From contig CAYZOV010000012.1 of the NCBI GenBank assembly GCA_964480525.1, positions 1-50,580 on the forward strand: a DNA stretch of 50,580 bases, read 5' to 3'. This DNA comes from JAAZZIT01 sp964480525. Lineage in GTDB: Bacteria > Bacillota > Clostridia > Oscillospirales > Ruminococcaceae. Both the position numbers and the translations under genes were made by a program. Of the stretch, positions 32,652 through 41,110 are shown piece after piece. The notes beneath the pieces were generated by a model that saw only the letters and a program-made list of their open reading frames with translations, did no database searches and was not told where the DNA came from. The first letter of the stretch is position 1. The number at the start of each line of letters is the position of its first letter.

Positions 32652-33500
32652 ATGTCACGAAAATACGCAATTTTGGGAGAAAGTTTGAAACACACCATGT
32701 CGCCGCCGATTCACGCAAGGTTGTTTGAATTAAAAGGGCGTGAATTTGAGTATGAAATTATTGAAGTGACGGCGAAAAGTTTAGAAGAAAAAATCGGTTA
32801 TCTTAATTCTTTAGGGGGGTACAACATAACGATACCTCACAAAGTGGAAATTATAAAATATCTTGACCGTTTGGACGAATCGGCAAAACGTTACAACAGC
32901 GTAAACTGCGTTGCGAACAAAGGCGGAGAAATTGTGGGTTATAACACCGACTGCGACGGATTTTTACAGTCCGTAAAGGCAATGGGGGTTTCTCTTGGGG
33001 GAGATGTTTTGCTTGTCGGTTGCGGTGGCGTCGGCAGAATGATGGCGATAGAATCCGCCATTGCGGGGGCGAATCTCACTATTGCGGTTTTGGAAAAAGA
33101 CGTGTCCCTTGCGCAAAAAGTCAGGGGTGAAATTCTGGCGATGAAAGGCGACGCAAAAGTCGAAATAATTTTAGTTAATAAAATCGACCCGAAAAAGCAT
33201 TATAACCTGTTGGCAAACGCCTGTCCTGTGGGAATGTACCCAAAGGTTGAAGCTTGTCCTGTGGCGGACGAAATCATAAGCCAATGCGACAGCGTTTTTG
33301 ACGTAATATACAACCCTGTGGAAACGGTGTTAATCAAAAAAGCAAAGGCAATGGGCAAAAATGTTTCGGGGGGTATGGCAATGCTTGTTTGGCAGGCTGT
33401 ATCGGCACACACAATTTGGGACGGTGACGTTTACGACGTATGCGACATTGAAAAAATTATAAAAGACATGGAAGAAATTGTTGAAAAGGACTTTAAATAG
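32652..33500 (+). CDS. aroE: Shikimate dehydrogenase
   Basis: This enzyme reduces 3-dehydroshikimate to shikimate with NADPH in aromatic amino acid synthesis (282 aa, usual length). Seen: substrate site LGESLKHTMSPPIHARLF (8-25; Thr replaces the common second Ser), NITIPHKVEI with the catalytic Lys, NTDCDGFLQSV with the catalytic Asp, the NADP-binding GCGGVGRMMA and the CPVGMYP segment. The last part ends with a typical GGMAMLVWQA helix. It is followed after 2 bp by aroK, so the two are cotranscribed. AGGAAGAAGG precedes the ATG. Confidence 0.94.
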   Translation: MSRKYAILGESLKHTMSPPIHARLFELKGREFEYEIIEVTAKSLEEKIGYLNSLGGYNITIPHKVEIIKYLDRLDESAKRYNSVNCVANKGGEIVGYNTDCDGFLQSVKAMGVSLGGDVLLVGCGGVGRMMAIESAIAGANLTIAVLEKDVSLAQKVRGEILAMKGDAKVEIILVNKIDPKKHYNLLANACPVGMYPKVEACPVADEIISQCDSVFDVIYNPVETVLIKKAKAMGKNVSGGMAMLVWQAVSAHTIWDGDVYDVCDIEKIIKDMEEIVEKDFK

Positions 33501-33502
33501 GT

Positions 33503-34009
33503 ATGAAAACAATATATTTATGCGGTTTTATGGGCTGTGGAAAATCAACAGTAGGCAGGATTTTGGCAAAAAAGTTGGGCGCTGAATTTTACGATTTGGA
33601 CAGTTACATAGAAAAAAAGGCGGGAATGAAAATTTCGGAAATTTTTGAAAAACACGGCGAAGAACATTTTCGCAGTCTTGAAAGTCAGGCAATAGAAGAA
33701 TTTCAGAAAAAAAAGGGTGTTGTGGCAACAGGCGGCGGAGCAATGCTTTCGGAAAAAAACGCCCAAACGGCAAACAAAAACGGAATTGTTGTATTTATTG
33801 ACACGGCGTTTGAAATTTGTTATGATAGAATAAAAGGCGACGAAAACCGTCCTATTGCGTTTAATTCAACAGAGGACGAGCTGTTTGACCGTTACGACGC
33901 ACGTTATCCGTTATACAAAAAGCACAGCACTTTCACGGTGGACGGAAACGGCACACCTTTGCAAATAGCGCAGGAAATCTTTGAAAGGGCGAAGATTTAC
34001 AAGGGGTAA
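33503..34009 (+). CDS. aroK: Shikimate kinase
   Basis: This enzyme phosphorylates shikimate at O3 using ATP (168 aa). Seen: Walker A MGCGKSTVGRIL (10-21), the substrate-binding YDLDSYIEKKAGMKI (32-46), HFRSLESQAI with the shikimate-contact Arg, VVATGGGAML (73-82) and the lid region DENRPI with its Arg. It directly follows aroE; the next gene begins 24 bp later. No other shikimate-pathway gene is in the window. Confidence 0.94.
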   Translation: MKTIYLCGFMGCGKSTVGRILAKKLGAEFYDLDSYIEKKAGMKISEIFEKHGEEHFRSLESQAIEEFQKKKGVVATGGGAMLSEKNAQTANKNGIVVFIDTAFEICYDRIKGDENRPIAFNSTEDELFDRYDARYPLYKKHSTFTVDGNGTPLQIAQEIFERAKIYKG

Positions 34010-34032
34010 ATATTTTTTGAGGAGTTTATTTG

Positions 34033-34785
34033 ATGATTAAATACTGCAAAAGTTGTGGAAAAGAATACAGCGGAAGTTATTGTGAAAATTGCGGTTACGG
34101 AAAAGAAAATTTAAAAATCAAGGCTTATGACAAATACAAAGTTAAGAAGCCGGAGCGTTTTATGACCGACGAAGAAAAGCGCCAACGAAGCGAAGAATTT
34201 CGCAAAAGTCGTGAGCAGAAGAAAAACAACGCCGAAAAAGTTGCGTCAAAAAACAGAAAAAAACAGCGTCAAAAATCTCAATGGTCGTTTATAATCATAG
34301 CGATAATTGTTTTTGCGGGGGTTGTTTTGTTGGCGTTATACAGCGGCGGATATATTTTTCAGGGCAAAGACAAAAAAGAGGTCATAAGCACATATCTTTC
34401 GGCGATTGAGCAGGGGGATTTTGAAAGTTATCTAAGCACAATGGTTGAGCCTATGGCGGAAGAATTAAGAAGTGACGCAAAGAAAAGGGGCATTTCGGAA
34501 GAAAACGCTATGGACGAATTGTACGCCGATTACAATGACGGTTTCGGTGAGGGGTACACGGTTTCGGTTGAGTTCGGCACGGAAGAAGAAATGACTGCCG
34601 ATGACATTAAAAACAGCGAAAAGCTGTTAAAAGAAGCCTACGACGAAGAATTTAAAATCAAAGAAGCGTACAAAGTTGCCACAACGGTGGTTTTCAAAGG
34701 CACAAAAGCGGAAGAAACGGTGAATTATTATTTTTATGTTGGAAAAATCAAAGGCGACTGGTACATTTTGAACATTGAGGGATAA
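34033..34785 (+). CDS. Zinc-ribbon membrane protein of unknown function
   Basis: This 250-residue protein starts with a CxxC-x8-CxxC zinc ribbon (CKSCGKEYSGSYCENC at 5-20), a basic helical stretch (40-85), one membrane helix (about 87-110) and an extracytoplasmic domain with VISTYLSAIEQGDFESYLSTM, which looks like the start of a DUF4878/NTF2-like fold. Many Firmicutes carry such proteins; function is not known. ATG at 34033 is preferred to the TTG just before it. It ends the yfhO-aro run at a strong terminator. Confidence 0.78.
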   Translation: MIKYCKSCGKEYSGSYCENCGYGKENLKIKAYDKYKVKKPERFMTDEEKRQRSEEFRKSREQKKNNAEKVASKNRKKQRQKSQWSFIIIAIIVFAGVVLLALYSGGYIFQGKDKKEVISTYLSAIEQGDFESYLSTMVEPMAEELRSDAKKRGISEENAMDELYADYNDGFGEGYTVSVEFGTEEEMTADDIKNSEKLLKEAYDEEFKIKEAYKVATTVVFKGTKAEETVNYYFYVGKIKGDWYILNIEG

Positions 34786-34787
34786 GC

Positions 34788-34820
34788 AAAACCCCCACTC
34801 GGTGAGTGGGGGTTATTTTT
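34788..34820. terminator. Bidirectional terminator
   Basis: AACCCCCACTC-GGT-GAGTGGGGGTT: 11-bp perfect stem at 34790-34814, T-run after it on the plus strand and TTTTG on the minus strand. The stop codon of the C5 methylase lies inside its right arm. Confidence 0.93.
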
Positions 34821-35781
34821 CTAAATAAGCTTCTTTTATTTCTTCCGCAATCCTATAAATAACTGATACGCACACAGAATTACCTGCTTGCTTATAAAGT
34901 CTGGCATCTGATATATCACTAGGCAATACGAAATCTTCTGAGAACCCTTGAGCATTAAAGCACTCGTGAGGGGTCATCTTTCTAATTCCATTACTTGTCT
35001 TTATCAAGCATACATTATGTCCACCTTCTCCTTGATTAGCTGTCAATGTCGGTACAACACCCGACTTGTTCTTTCGCACATATTTTCTTCTCCACTGGTA
35101 TATTGCACATTCATCGTCCATCGCTTCCACAAGCTTTTCGTATATATCACCTTTGTATTTGCCCTCTCGGTAATAATACTTTTCATCAAGCTTTGAATTA
35201 AAATCAATAATATCTGTTAAGCTTTTTTTAAGTTTTATTGGGTTTGGAAAATCAAATCTTCTGTATACTTCTTCATCTTTAAATCCAACAATGTAAATTC
35301 GTTCTCTATTTTGTGGTACATTTCCGTATTCCATAGCATTTAACACTCTATGCTTTACTTTATAGCCCTGATTTTCAAGGCTTTCAAGAATTACCGAAAA
35401 TGTATTTCCATTATCATGTCCTACAAGGTTTTTAACGTTTTCTAAAAATACTATCTTAGGTTTTTTAGCTTTTATAATTCTTATAAGTTCAAAAAATAAT
35501 GCTCCTCTACCTTTTTCATCTTCAAATCCCTTGCGTAATCCCGCTACTGAAAAAGCCTGACACGGAAACCCTGCCAACATAACATCGAAATCCGGAATTT
35601 CATCAGCTTTGACAACGTTTATATCTCTACAATCAACCTTAACATCGAAGTTTTTTTCATAGGTTTTGGTTGGATATACGTCAATTTCATTAGCGTATAT
35701 TGTTTTAAAAAAGCCCGTTTTTTCAAACCCCTTATCTATTCCGCCAACTCCAGCAAAAAAGGACGCACAAGTCAATTTCAT
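34813..35781 (-). CDS. DNA (cytosine-5-)-methyltransferase
   Basis: This 322-residue C5-cytosine methylase protects host DNA. Motifs in order: I SFFAGVGGIDKGFE (8-21), IV with catalytic Cys AGFPCQAFS (C74), VI LENVKNL (about 117-123), VIII NRERIYIVGF (about 158-167), then a short target-recognition domain and motifs IX-X (MTPHECFNAQGF, YKQAGNSVCVSV). It lies downstream of the Bsp6I-like endonuclease gene on the same strand. If the pair is truly Bsp6I-like, the target would be GCNGC; this is inference. A hairpin holding two GCNGC sites stands directly before its ribosome binding site GGAGGA. Confidence 0.95.
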   Translation of the reverse strand: MKLTCASFFAGVGGIDKGFEKTGFFKTIYANEIDVYPTKTYEKNFDVKVDCRDINVVKADEIPDFDVMLAGFPCQAFSVAGLRKGFEDEKGRGALFFELIRIIKAKKPKIVFLENVKNLVGHDNGNTFSVILESLENQGYKVKHRVLNAMEYGNVPQNRERIYIVGFKDEEVYRRFDFPNPIKLKKSLTDIIDFNSKLDEKYYYREGKYKGDIYEKLVEAMDDECAIYQWRRKYVRKNKSGVVPTLTANQGEGGHNVCLIKTSNGIRKMTPHECFNAQGFSEDFVLPSDISDARLYKQAGNSVCVSVIYRIAEEIKEAYLEK

Positions 35782-35803
35782 ATTATCTTATCCTCCTAAT
35801 AAT

Positions 35804-35817
35804 TGCGGCGTGCCGCA
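35804..35817 (-). promoter_or_regulatory. GC-rich hairpin with two GCNGC sites before the methylase gene
   Basis: TGCGGC-GT-GCCGCA: 6-bp arms that each contain GCNGC (35805-35809 and 35812-35816). It is unusually GC-rich for this AT-rich stretch and lies 7 bp upstream of the methylase ribosome binding site. Possible autoregulatory target of the methylase, or an RNA hairpin affecting its translation. Confidence 0.5.
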
Positions 35818-35863
35818 TTTTTGTAACGTAAAAAGGCAGATAAAACACTCTACCTTTCTACGT

Positions 35864-36409
35864 TTATTTTCTATTATCCTCAACAATTTTACATTTGCGA
35901 ATGTCAAAAATAACATCTGGTTTTAATTTTTTTGCATCTACAAATAAAGTTTGTAAGCTTACATGAGGGCGACGCTTTTGATTTTTTTGATCTTGAATGG
36001 TTTCTTTTGAATTTGCAGGATATTTCCCAAATTCCTTTGAATTTATATTCAAATCATAAATATACAAAAGATTATCATCCAACTTAAAACGCAAAAATAC
36101 CAAATCATCAAACTCACAGTTTGGACCGAAAGAGGACAAATCCCCTTCAAATCTTGATGTAGCTTTAAACTCTATTTTTTTATTAGTTTCAGGATCAGTT
36201 GCGTCACCCACTTCGGCACCTCGGTTCCAAAGTAGCCCAAGACAATAACAACCCATCGGCTCACTTATGGCATCAGGCATATTTATACCTCTGCGACTGT
36301 TATTGGAAATGTAAGTGTTTAGATCCTTCCATTTGAAATACGCATTACACGTTTCATCAATACGAGCATCATCAATTTTAATTTGACCAAATTCTTTATA
36401 AATCGGCAT
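35864..36409 (-). CDS. Type II restriction endonuclease, Bsp6I-like
   Basis: This 181-residue endonuclease is the expected partner of the methylase downstream. The segment GCYCLGLLWNRG then EVGDATDP and KKIEFKATS (about 53-84) fits a PD-(D/E)xK site with D69 or D72, E80 and K82, and closely resembles what I recall of R.Bsp6I, a small enzyme that cuts GCNGC. The length also agrees (about 174 for Bsp6I). Without alignment the family name is likely but unproven. It has its own promoter directly after prfC. AT-rich composition marks it and the methylase as acquired. Confidence 0.75.
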   Translation of the reverse strand: MPIYKEFGQIKIDDARIDETCNAYFKWKDLNTYISNNSRRGINMPDAISEPMGCYCLGLLWNRGAEVGDATDPETNKKIEFKATSRFEGDLSSFGPNCEFDDLVFLRFKLDDNLLYIYDLNINSKEFGKYPANSKETIQDQKNQKRRPHVSLQTLFVDAKKLKPDVIFDIRKCKIVEDNRK

Positions 36410-36440
36410 AATTACCTTTTAGAGTGTTTTATCCATAATT

Positions 36441-36469
36441 ATTGTAACATATTTTATTTTAAATAGCAA
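36441..36469 (-). promoter_or_regulatory. Promoter of the Bsp6I-like RM system
   Basis: Minus strand -35 TTGCTA, 17-bp spacer, -10 TACAAT with TGT extended -10. It starts only 16 bp after the prfC stop. Confidence 0.75.
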
Positions 36470-36485
36470 TACTAAATCCAATATT

Positions 36486-38081
36486 TTACTGCAATTCGCC
36501 ACGGTTAAATTCCGAAAGGACAAGACCGTCGTTTTTGTCAAGCGCCCAACGGATATTCCACTCGCTTGTAAAAAGCAAAAGGTGGTTTCCTCTGAAATCC
36601 TGAACAAGTTTTGTGTCGGAGCTGATTTTAAGCTTTTTAGGTTCGTCCTCGCATTTGTCAATCCAGCGGATATACGAATACGGCAGCCCCGTTTTTACAA
36701 TATCAACATTGTACTCGTTTTTCATTCTGTACTCGAATACCTCGAACTGCAAAACGCCCACAACGCCCACGACAACCTCTTCCATTCCCGTGTCAGGTTC
36801 GTGGAAAATCTGAATAGCACCCTCCTGTGCAATCTGCGTAACGCCCTTTACGAACTGCTTACGCTTCATTGTGTCCTTTGCGTAAACACGCTGAAAATGT
36901 TCAGGTGCAAAGGTAGGAATAGGGTCAAATTCAAACTTTTTGCCAACAGAAGTAACCGTGTCGCCAATAGCGAAAATTCCCGGGTCAAATACACCGATAA
37001 TGTCCCCTGCGTAAGCCTCGCTGATAATTTCACGTTCCTGTGCCATAACCTGCTGTGGCTGTGAAAGTTTCATTTTCTTATTGCCCTGAACGTGGAAAAC
37101 TTCCATATCCTTATCGAATTTTCCCGAACAAATTCTCATAAAGGTTAGTCTGTCACGGTGTGCCTTGTTCATATTTGCCTGAATTTTAAACACAAATGCG
37201 GAAAATCCCTCGTCAAACGGGTCAACCGTCAAATTTCCTGCTGTTCTAGGCGTTGGCGGTGGGGTCATTTTGAGGAAGTTTTCCAAAAACGGTTCAACGC
37301 CGAAGTTTGTCAACGCAGACCCAAAGAAAACAGGCGACAATCTGCCGTTATGCACAGCCTCAATGTCAAACTCGTCGCCCGCCATATCCAACAGTTCAAT
37401 ATCGTCCATAAGCGAAGTTCTGTTTTGTTCGCCGATAAGTTCACCCAGCGACGGGTCTGAAAGGTCAACTTCCGTAGCAGCCAGTTTGTGGTGACCGCCT
37501 GTTGCTTCAAATGAAATAATGTGCTTTTTGTTTCTGTCGTAAACCCCACGAAAATCTTTGCCTGAACTTATCGGAAAATTCACGGGGTAGGTAGGGATTC
37601 CCAATTCGTTTTCGATTTCGTCCAAAAGGTCGAAAGGATTACGGGATTCTCTGTCCATTTTATTTATAAACGTAAAAATCGGAATATGTCGCATAGCGCA
37701 CACTTTGAAAAGCTTTCTTGTCTGGTTTTCAACACCCTTTGAAGCGTCGATAACCATTACTGCCGAATCCGCCGCCATAAGTGTACGGTAGGTGTCCTCG
37801 GAAAAGTCCTGGTGTCCGGGGGTGTCGAGAATATTTATGCAATAGTCGTTGTACTGAAACTGCATAACCGACGACGTAACGGAAATTCCTCTTTGCTTTT
37901 CAATTTCCATCCAGTCGGAAACAGCGTGTCTTGCACTTTTTTTGCCCTTAACCGCACCTGCCTGTGCAATTGCGCCACCGTATAGGAGAAATTTTTCGGT
38001 GAGGGTGGTTTTACCTGCGTCAGGGTGGGAAATAATCGCAAAGGTACGTCGGCGGTTTATTTCTTTTTGTAAATTATTCAA
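36486..38081 (-). CDS. prfC: Peptide chain release factor 3
   Basis: This is a translational GTPase that recycles RF1/RF2 from the ribosome after termination (531 aa, full length). Seen: G1 SHPDAGKTTLTEKF (19-32), the G2 region RGISVTSSVMQF, G3 DTPGHQDFSEDTYRTL, G4 NKMDRE, and downstream domains with TPPPTPR and the C-terminal WNIRWALDKN. The start is TTG at 38081, with GGAGGAG 7 bp upstream; no ATG fits better. It has its own extended -10 promoter. The restriction system downstream begins directly after it. Confidence 0.95.
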   Translation of the reverse strand: MNNLQKEINRRRTFAIISHPDAGKTTLTEKFLLYGGAIAQAGAVKGKKSARHAVSDWMEIEKQRGISVTSSVMQFQYNDYCINILDTPGHQDFSEDTYRTLMAADSAVMVIDASKGVENQTRKLFKVCAMRHIPIFTFINKMDRESRNPFDLLDEIENELGIPTYPVNFPISSGKDFRGVYDRNKKHIISFEATGGHHKLAATEVDLSDPSLGELIGEQNRTSLMDDIELLDMAGDEFDIEAVHNGRLSPVFFGSALTNFGVEPFLENFLKMTPPPTPRTAGNLTVDPFDEGFSAFVFKIQANMNKAHRDRLTFMRICSGKFDKDMEVFHVQGNKKMKLSQPQQVMAQEREIISEAYAGDIIGVFDPGIFAIGDTVTSVGKKFEFDPIPTFAPEHFQRVYAKDTMKRKQFVKGVTQIAQEGAIQIFHEPDTGMEEVVVGVVGVLQFEVFEYRMKNEYNVDIVKTGLPYSYIRWIDKCEDEPKKLKISSDTKLVQDFRGNHLLLFTSEWNIRWALDKNDGLVLSEFNRGELQ

Positions 38082-38119
38082 AATATCTCCTCCAAAATCT
38101 ACTTAGAGTTTAACAACTT

Positions 38120-38148
38120 ATTATAGCATAAATTCTGTAATAATTCAA
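38120..38148 (-). promoter_or_regulatory. Promoter of prfC
   Basis: Minus strand -35 TTGAAT, 17-bp spacer, -10 TATAAT with TGC extended -10. Confidence 0.8.
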
Positions 38149-38181
38149 GCGGTGTAATGTTAATTTCATAAAAAGTTAAAG

Positions 38182-38221
38182 CAAAAATATGCACAAATCC
38201 GTTTTTAACAGACTTGTGCAA
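38182..38221 (-). terminator. Terminator of the SulP transporter gene
   Basis: On the minus strand TGCACAAGTC pairs with GATTTGTGCA around an 11-nt loop, followed by TATTTTTGC. It begins 10 bp after the stop. Confidence 0.85.
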
Positions 38222-38230
38222 TTTTTGATA

Positions 38231-39874
38231 TTAAACAAGTTCAAGAATTTTGTCAAGCTTTTTAATTGCCGAAACAGCGTCCCAGCGAATGTTGTGTTTG
38301 CCGATTTTTTCTACAAAACCTGCTTTTTCCATAGTTTTCACAACATTGTGCTGTACACCGCAAAGCATCATTACAACGCCTTGAGAATTGTACTGTTCCA
38401 AAAGTGTTTCAAGTTCGCCGATAGCGCTGTCGTCAATGTTCGGTACTCCTCGCATTGAGAAAACAACAGCCTTCAAATCCTTGATTTCCTCAAGAGCGTT
38501 TGTCAAATGCTCCTGCGTACCGAAGAAAAGTGGACCCGAAAGATACACAATCTTAATTCCGTCGTGCAATCCACTTGTTTCGTATCCGAGCTTTTCCTCG
38601 TCAATGTCGCTGATTTCGATTTTAAGCTCGCACGACTTGAGAATGAAAATTACCATTGCCACAACAACACCGATAACTATTGCTACGGTGAGGTCGAAAA
38701 TTACGGTAGCAACCATAGTTATAACAAACTGAAGCATTGAGTGTTTTAATTTCTTTGAGAAAATCTGCTTAATGCTGTCCCATTCGTTCATTCTGAACGC
38801 TGTCACCATCAAAACTCCTGCAAGTGCCGAAAGAGGTATTCTGGACATAACTCCACCGAGCAAGAACATTGACAAAATAAGCGTGATAGAATGTACTATG
38901 CTCGCAATTCTCGTCTGTCCGCCACTTTTGATAACTACGGAAGTTCTGGCAATAGCTGCTGTTGCAGGCACGCCACCGAACATAGGAATAATCATATTTC
39001 CCACACCCTGTGCTACAAGTTCACGGGTAGAATCGATTTTTTCGTTTTTCATTTTTCCTGCCGCAGCCCCACACAAAAGGCTCTCAATCATTCCTAAAAG
39101 TGCGATTGAAAACGCAGGAGTAATCAAACTCTTTATGCTCTTTACGTCAATATTTCCTAAGTTTAAAATAAGACTGTCTTTTGTAATAAGCGTCTGTGGA
39201 ATTTCGCCTACTTCCACAACGTTCGGACTTATGATAAAGTTTACGATAGTTACCACAATTAACGCTGCCAAAGACGACGGGAAGTATGCCGACCATTTTT
39301 TCGGATAAATTACCATTATCAAAACAACCATAAGGCTAAATGAAACTGCCCACCAGTTTGGGGAAAAGCCTAAATCCTTATAGCTCCAAAGTTTTGCAAG
39401 GGCGCTGTCGCCCTGCGAGGTTGTGCCGAAAAAGTTGTCGATTTGTCCTAAAGCAATAATGATTGCGATACCCGATGTAAAGCCCGTGATAACAGGTACA
39501 GGGATATAGGAAACCAGTTTTCCCACTTTTAAAATCGCCATAATAAGCAAAATTACGCCCGACAAAAAGCCTGCGACCAAAACGCCCTGAATACCGAATT
39601 TAGCCGACAACGAAATCAAAATCGCACTCATAGCACCCGTGGGCCCTGAAATCTGGTACGAAGCGCCCGACAATGCGCCGATGAAAATTCCTGCGACAAT
39701 CGCCGTGATAAGTCCCGAAGCTGCGTCTGCTCCCGAACTGACGCCAAATGCTAACGCAAGTGGCAACGCAACGGCTGCGACAGTCAGACCTGCCATAAGG
39801 TCTTTTGAAAATTTCTGGGGGTTGTACCCCGAAAATTCCTTTTTTAAATCCTTGATGAATTTCTTAAAAATAAT
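38231..39874 (-). CDS. SulP/SLC26 family anion transporter with STAS domain
   Basis: This is a membrane transporter for sulfate or another anion such as bicarbonate (about 547 aa). FSKDLMAGLTVAAVALPLALAFGVSSGADA is the start of the first two helices, followed by the QISGPTGAMSA signature and GFTSGIAIIIALGQ; about 12-14 helices run to residue 415. The C-terminal STAS domain (about 435-547) contains GPLFFGTQEH and VFSMRGVPNIDDSAIGELETLL. No ATG or GTG fits the N-terminus. Transcription should start near 39912, inside the longer reading frame, so the likely start is ATT at 39874 with GGAGAAGG 8 bp upstream. Substrate cannot be told from sequence. Confidence 0.9.
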   Translation of the reverse strand: MIFKKFIKDLKKEFSGYNPQKFSKDLMAGLTVAAVALPLALAFGVSSGADAASGLITAIVAGIFIGALSGASYQISGPTGAMSAILISLSAKFGIQGVLVAGFLSGVILLIMAILKVGKLVSYIPVPVITGFTSGIAIIIALGQIDNFFGTTSQGDSALAKLWSYKDLGFSPNWWAVSFSLMVVLIMVIYPKKWSAYFPSSLAALIVVTIVNFIISPNVVEVGEIPQTLITKDSLILNLGNIDVKSIKSLITPAFSIALLGMIESLLCGAAAGKMKNEKIDSTRELVAQGVGNMIIPMFGGVPATAAIARTSVVIKSGGQTRIASIVHSITLILSMFLLGGVMSRIPLSALAGVLMVTAFRMNEWDSIKQIFSKKLKHSMLQFVITMVATVIFDLTVAIVIGVVVAMVIFILKSCELKIEISDIDEEKLGYETSGLHDGIKIVYLSGPLFFGTQEHLTNALEEIKDLKAVVFSMRGVPNIDDSAIGELETLLEQYNSQGVVMMLCGVQHNVVKTMEKAGFVEKIGKHNIRWDAVSAIKKLDKILELV

Positions 39875-39918
39875 AAACCCTTCTCCACTATTAAATTTTT
39901 GCGAAATGCAACCTTTAA

Positions 39919-39947
39919 AGTATAGCAAAGGGATTTTTTAAAGTCAA
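39919..39947 (-). promoter_or_regulatory. Promoter of the SulP transporter gene
   Basis: Minus strand -35 TTGACT, 17-bp spacer, -10 TATACT with TGC extended -10. Transcription near 39912 rules out a start codon at 39928. Confidence 0.82.
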
Positions 39948-40030
39948 GGAAAAGCGTGGGGGTAAATTTATTTTCTGTTATTTTACCAATTTAGAAGAAT
40001 TTTTACAAAATTATTTGGTGATTTTTTAAA

Positions 40031-40063
40031 CAAAAACTGCCCTGCGAAAACGCAAGACAGTTT
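40031..40063 (-). terminator. Terminator of azlCD
   Basis: On the minus strand AAACTGTCTTGCG-TTTT-CGCAGGGCAGTTT, a 13-bp stem with G-T pairs, followed by TTG and further T. It lies 8 bp after the azlD stop. Confidence 0.85.
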
Positions 40064-40070
40064 AATTATT

Positions 40071-40370
40071 TTAAATGAAAAGCCCTGTTATGAACGCTCC
40101 CAACGCCGACGCAAGAGCCACAATGATGAGTGGTTGGTTTATGTACGCCAAAACAACGGCAATAGCTGTACCCACAAAGGCTGTTATTTTGTCGCCCGTG
40201 GAATAGAAAATCGCAGGAATTGTCATTGCACTAAGCACAGCGTATGGAATATAGTATAGAAAGCTTTTTATAAATCGGGATTTGATTTTTTTGCGAAAAA
40301 GCGTAAACGGGAGCATACGGATAAGGTATGTTACCCCTGCCATAACCAAAATGTACAATGCTACTTTCAT
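40071..40370 (-). CDS. azlD: Branched-chain amino acid exporter subunit AzlD
   Basis: This is the small subunit (99 aa) of an AzlCD-type branched-chain amino acid exporter. It has three to four helices; YLIRMLPFTLFRKK (about 15-28) and FLYYIPYAVLSAMTIPAIFY are typical of the AzlD/LivL family. The ATG lies at the stop of azlC with overlap, so the two are cotranslated. The pair would export leucine, isoleucine, valine or related compounds. No regulator (AzlB/Lrp) is next to it. Confidence 0.9.
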   Translation of the reverse strand: MKVALYILVMAGVTYLIRMLPFTLFRKKIKSRFIKSFLYYIPYAVLSAMTIPAIFYSTGDKITAFVGTAIAVVLAYINQPLIIVALASALGAFITGLFI

Positions 40371-41080
40371 TATGCACTCGCTCCTTCCTCTTCGTCCTTA
40401 ATCGGGAAGAAAAACGCACCCACAACCGACGCAACAATCGCACTTATAATTACGGCAAAACCGCTGCTAACATTTGTGAAAACATAGTAAAACAGCATAC
40501 TTACCCCTGCGCCGACAAGCACAACCGTCAAAACGCTTTTTTCCTTTCGTGACGGTGGAATAATTATCGCAAGGAACATTCCGTACAAAACAATGCCCAT
40601 TGCGTCCGTTATCGCCTGTGGCAAAATTTGACCTGCAAACGCCCCCAGAAACGTTCCCGACGACCACCCCAAAAACGAAACCAAAATGACCCCGTACATA
40701 TATTTTGGGGTGATTTTGTTTGGTTGTGCCGAACACACGGCGAAAATTTCGTCGGTTATGCCAAATGAAGCTAAAATCCGGTGAAGCGTGGAGAATTTTC
40801 CGTCAAGCTTTTGGGATAGGGATAATCCCATAAGTGCGTATCTTATGTTTATGACAAGCTGGGTGAGTGCCATTTCAAACAGCGTTCCCCCTGCCGAAAT
40901 AATGCCCACGCCTGCAACCTGTCCTGCGGAAGTGAGGTTTGTGACCGAAATTAACACAGCCTGCAAAACCGAAAGACCCGACCGAACAGCCATTATGCCA
41001 AATCCAAACGAAACGGACAAATACCCCAATCCGATTGGTATTCCGTGAATTAAACCTTTAGAAAATTGTGATTTCAACAA
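40370..41080 (-). CDS. azlC: Branched-chain amino acid exporter subunit AzlC
   Basis: This is the large subunit (about 236 aa) of the AzlCD exporter. It has about seven to eight helices; GIPIGLGYLSVSFGFGIMAV (near 12-31), the TSAGQVAGVGII segment and INIRYALMGLSLSQ are family hallmarks. TTG at 41080 is the best start, with AAAGGA 8 bp upstream; an upstream TTG at 41107 has no ribosome binding site. It begins about 30 bp after the stop of the GH3 gene on the same strand with no clear promoter between, so read-through from the GH3 gene is likely. Confidence 0.9.
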   Translation of the reverse strand: MLKSQFSKGLIHGIPIGLGYLSVSFGFGIMAVRSGLSVLQAVLISVTNLTSAGQVAGVGIISAGGTLFEMALTQLVINIRYALMGLSLSQKLDGKFSTLHRILASFGITDEIFAVCSAQPNKITPKYMYGVILVSFLGWSSGTFLGAFAGQILPQAITDAMGIVLYGMFLAIIIPPSRKEKSVLTVVLVGAGVSMLFYYVFTNVSSGFAVIISAIVASVVGAFFFPIKDEEEGASA

Positions 41081-41110
41081 AACATATCCTTTCAAAAAAA
41101 CTGGCAACTT

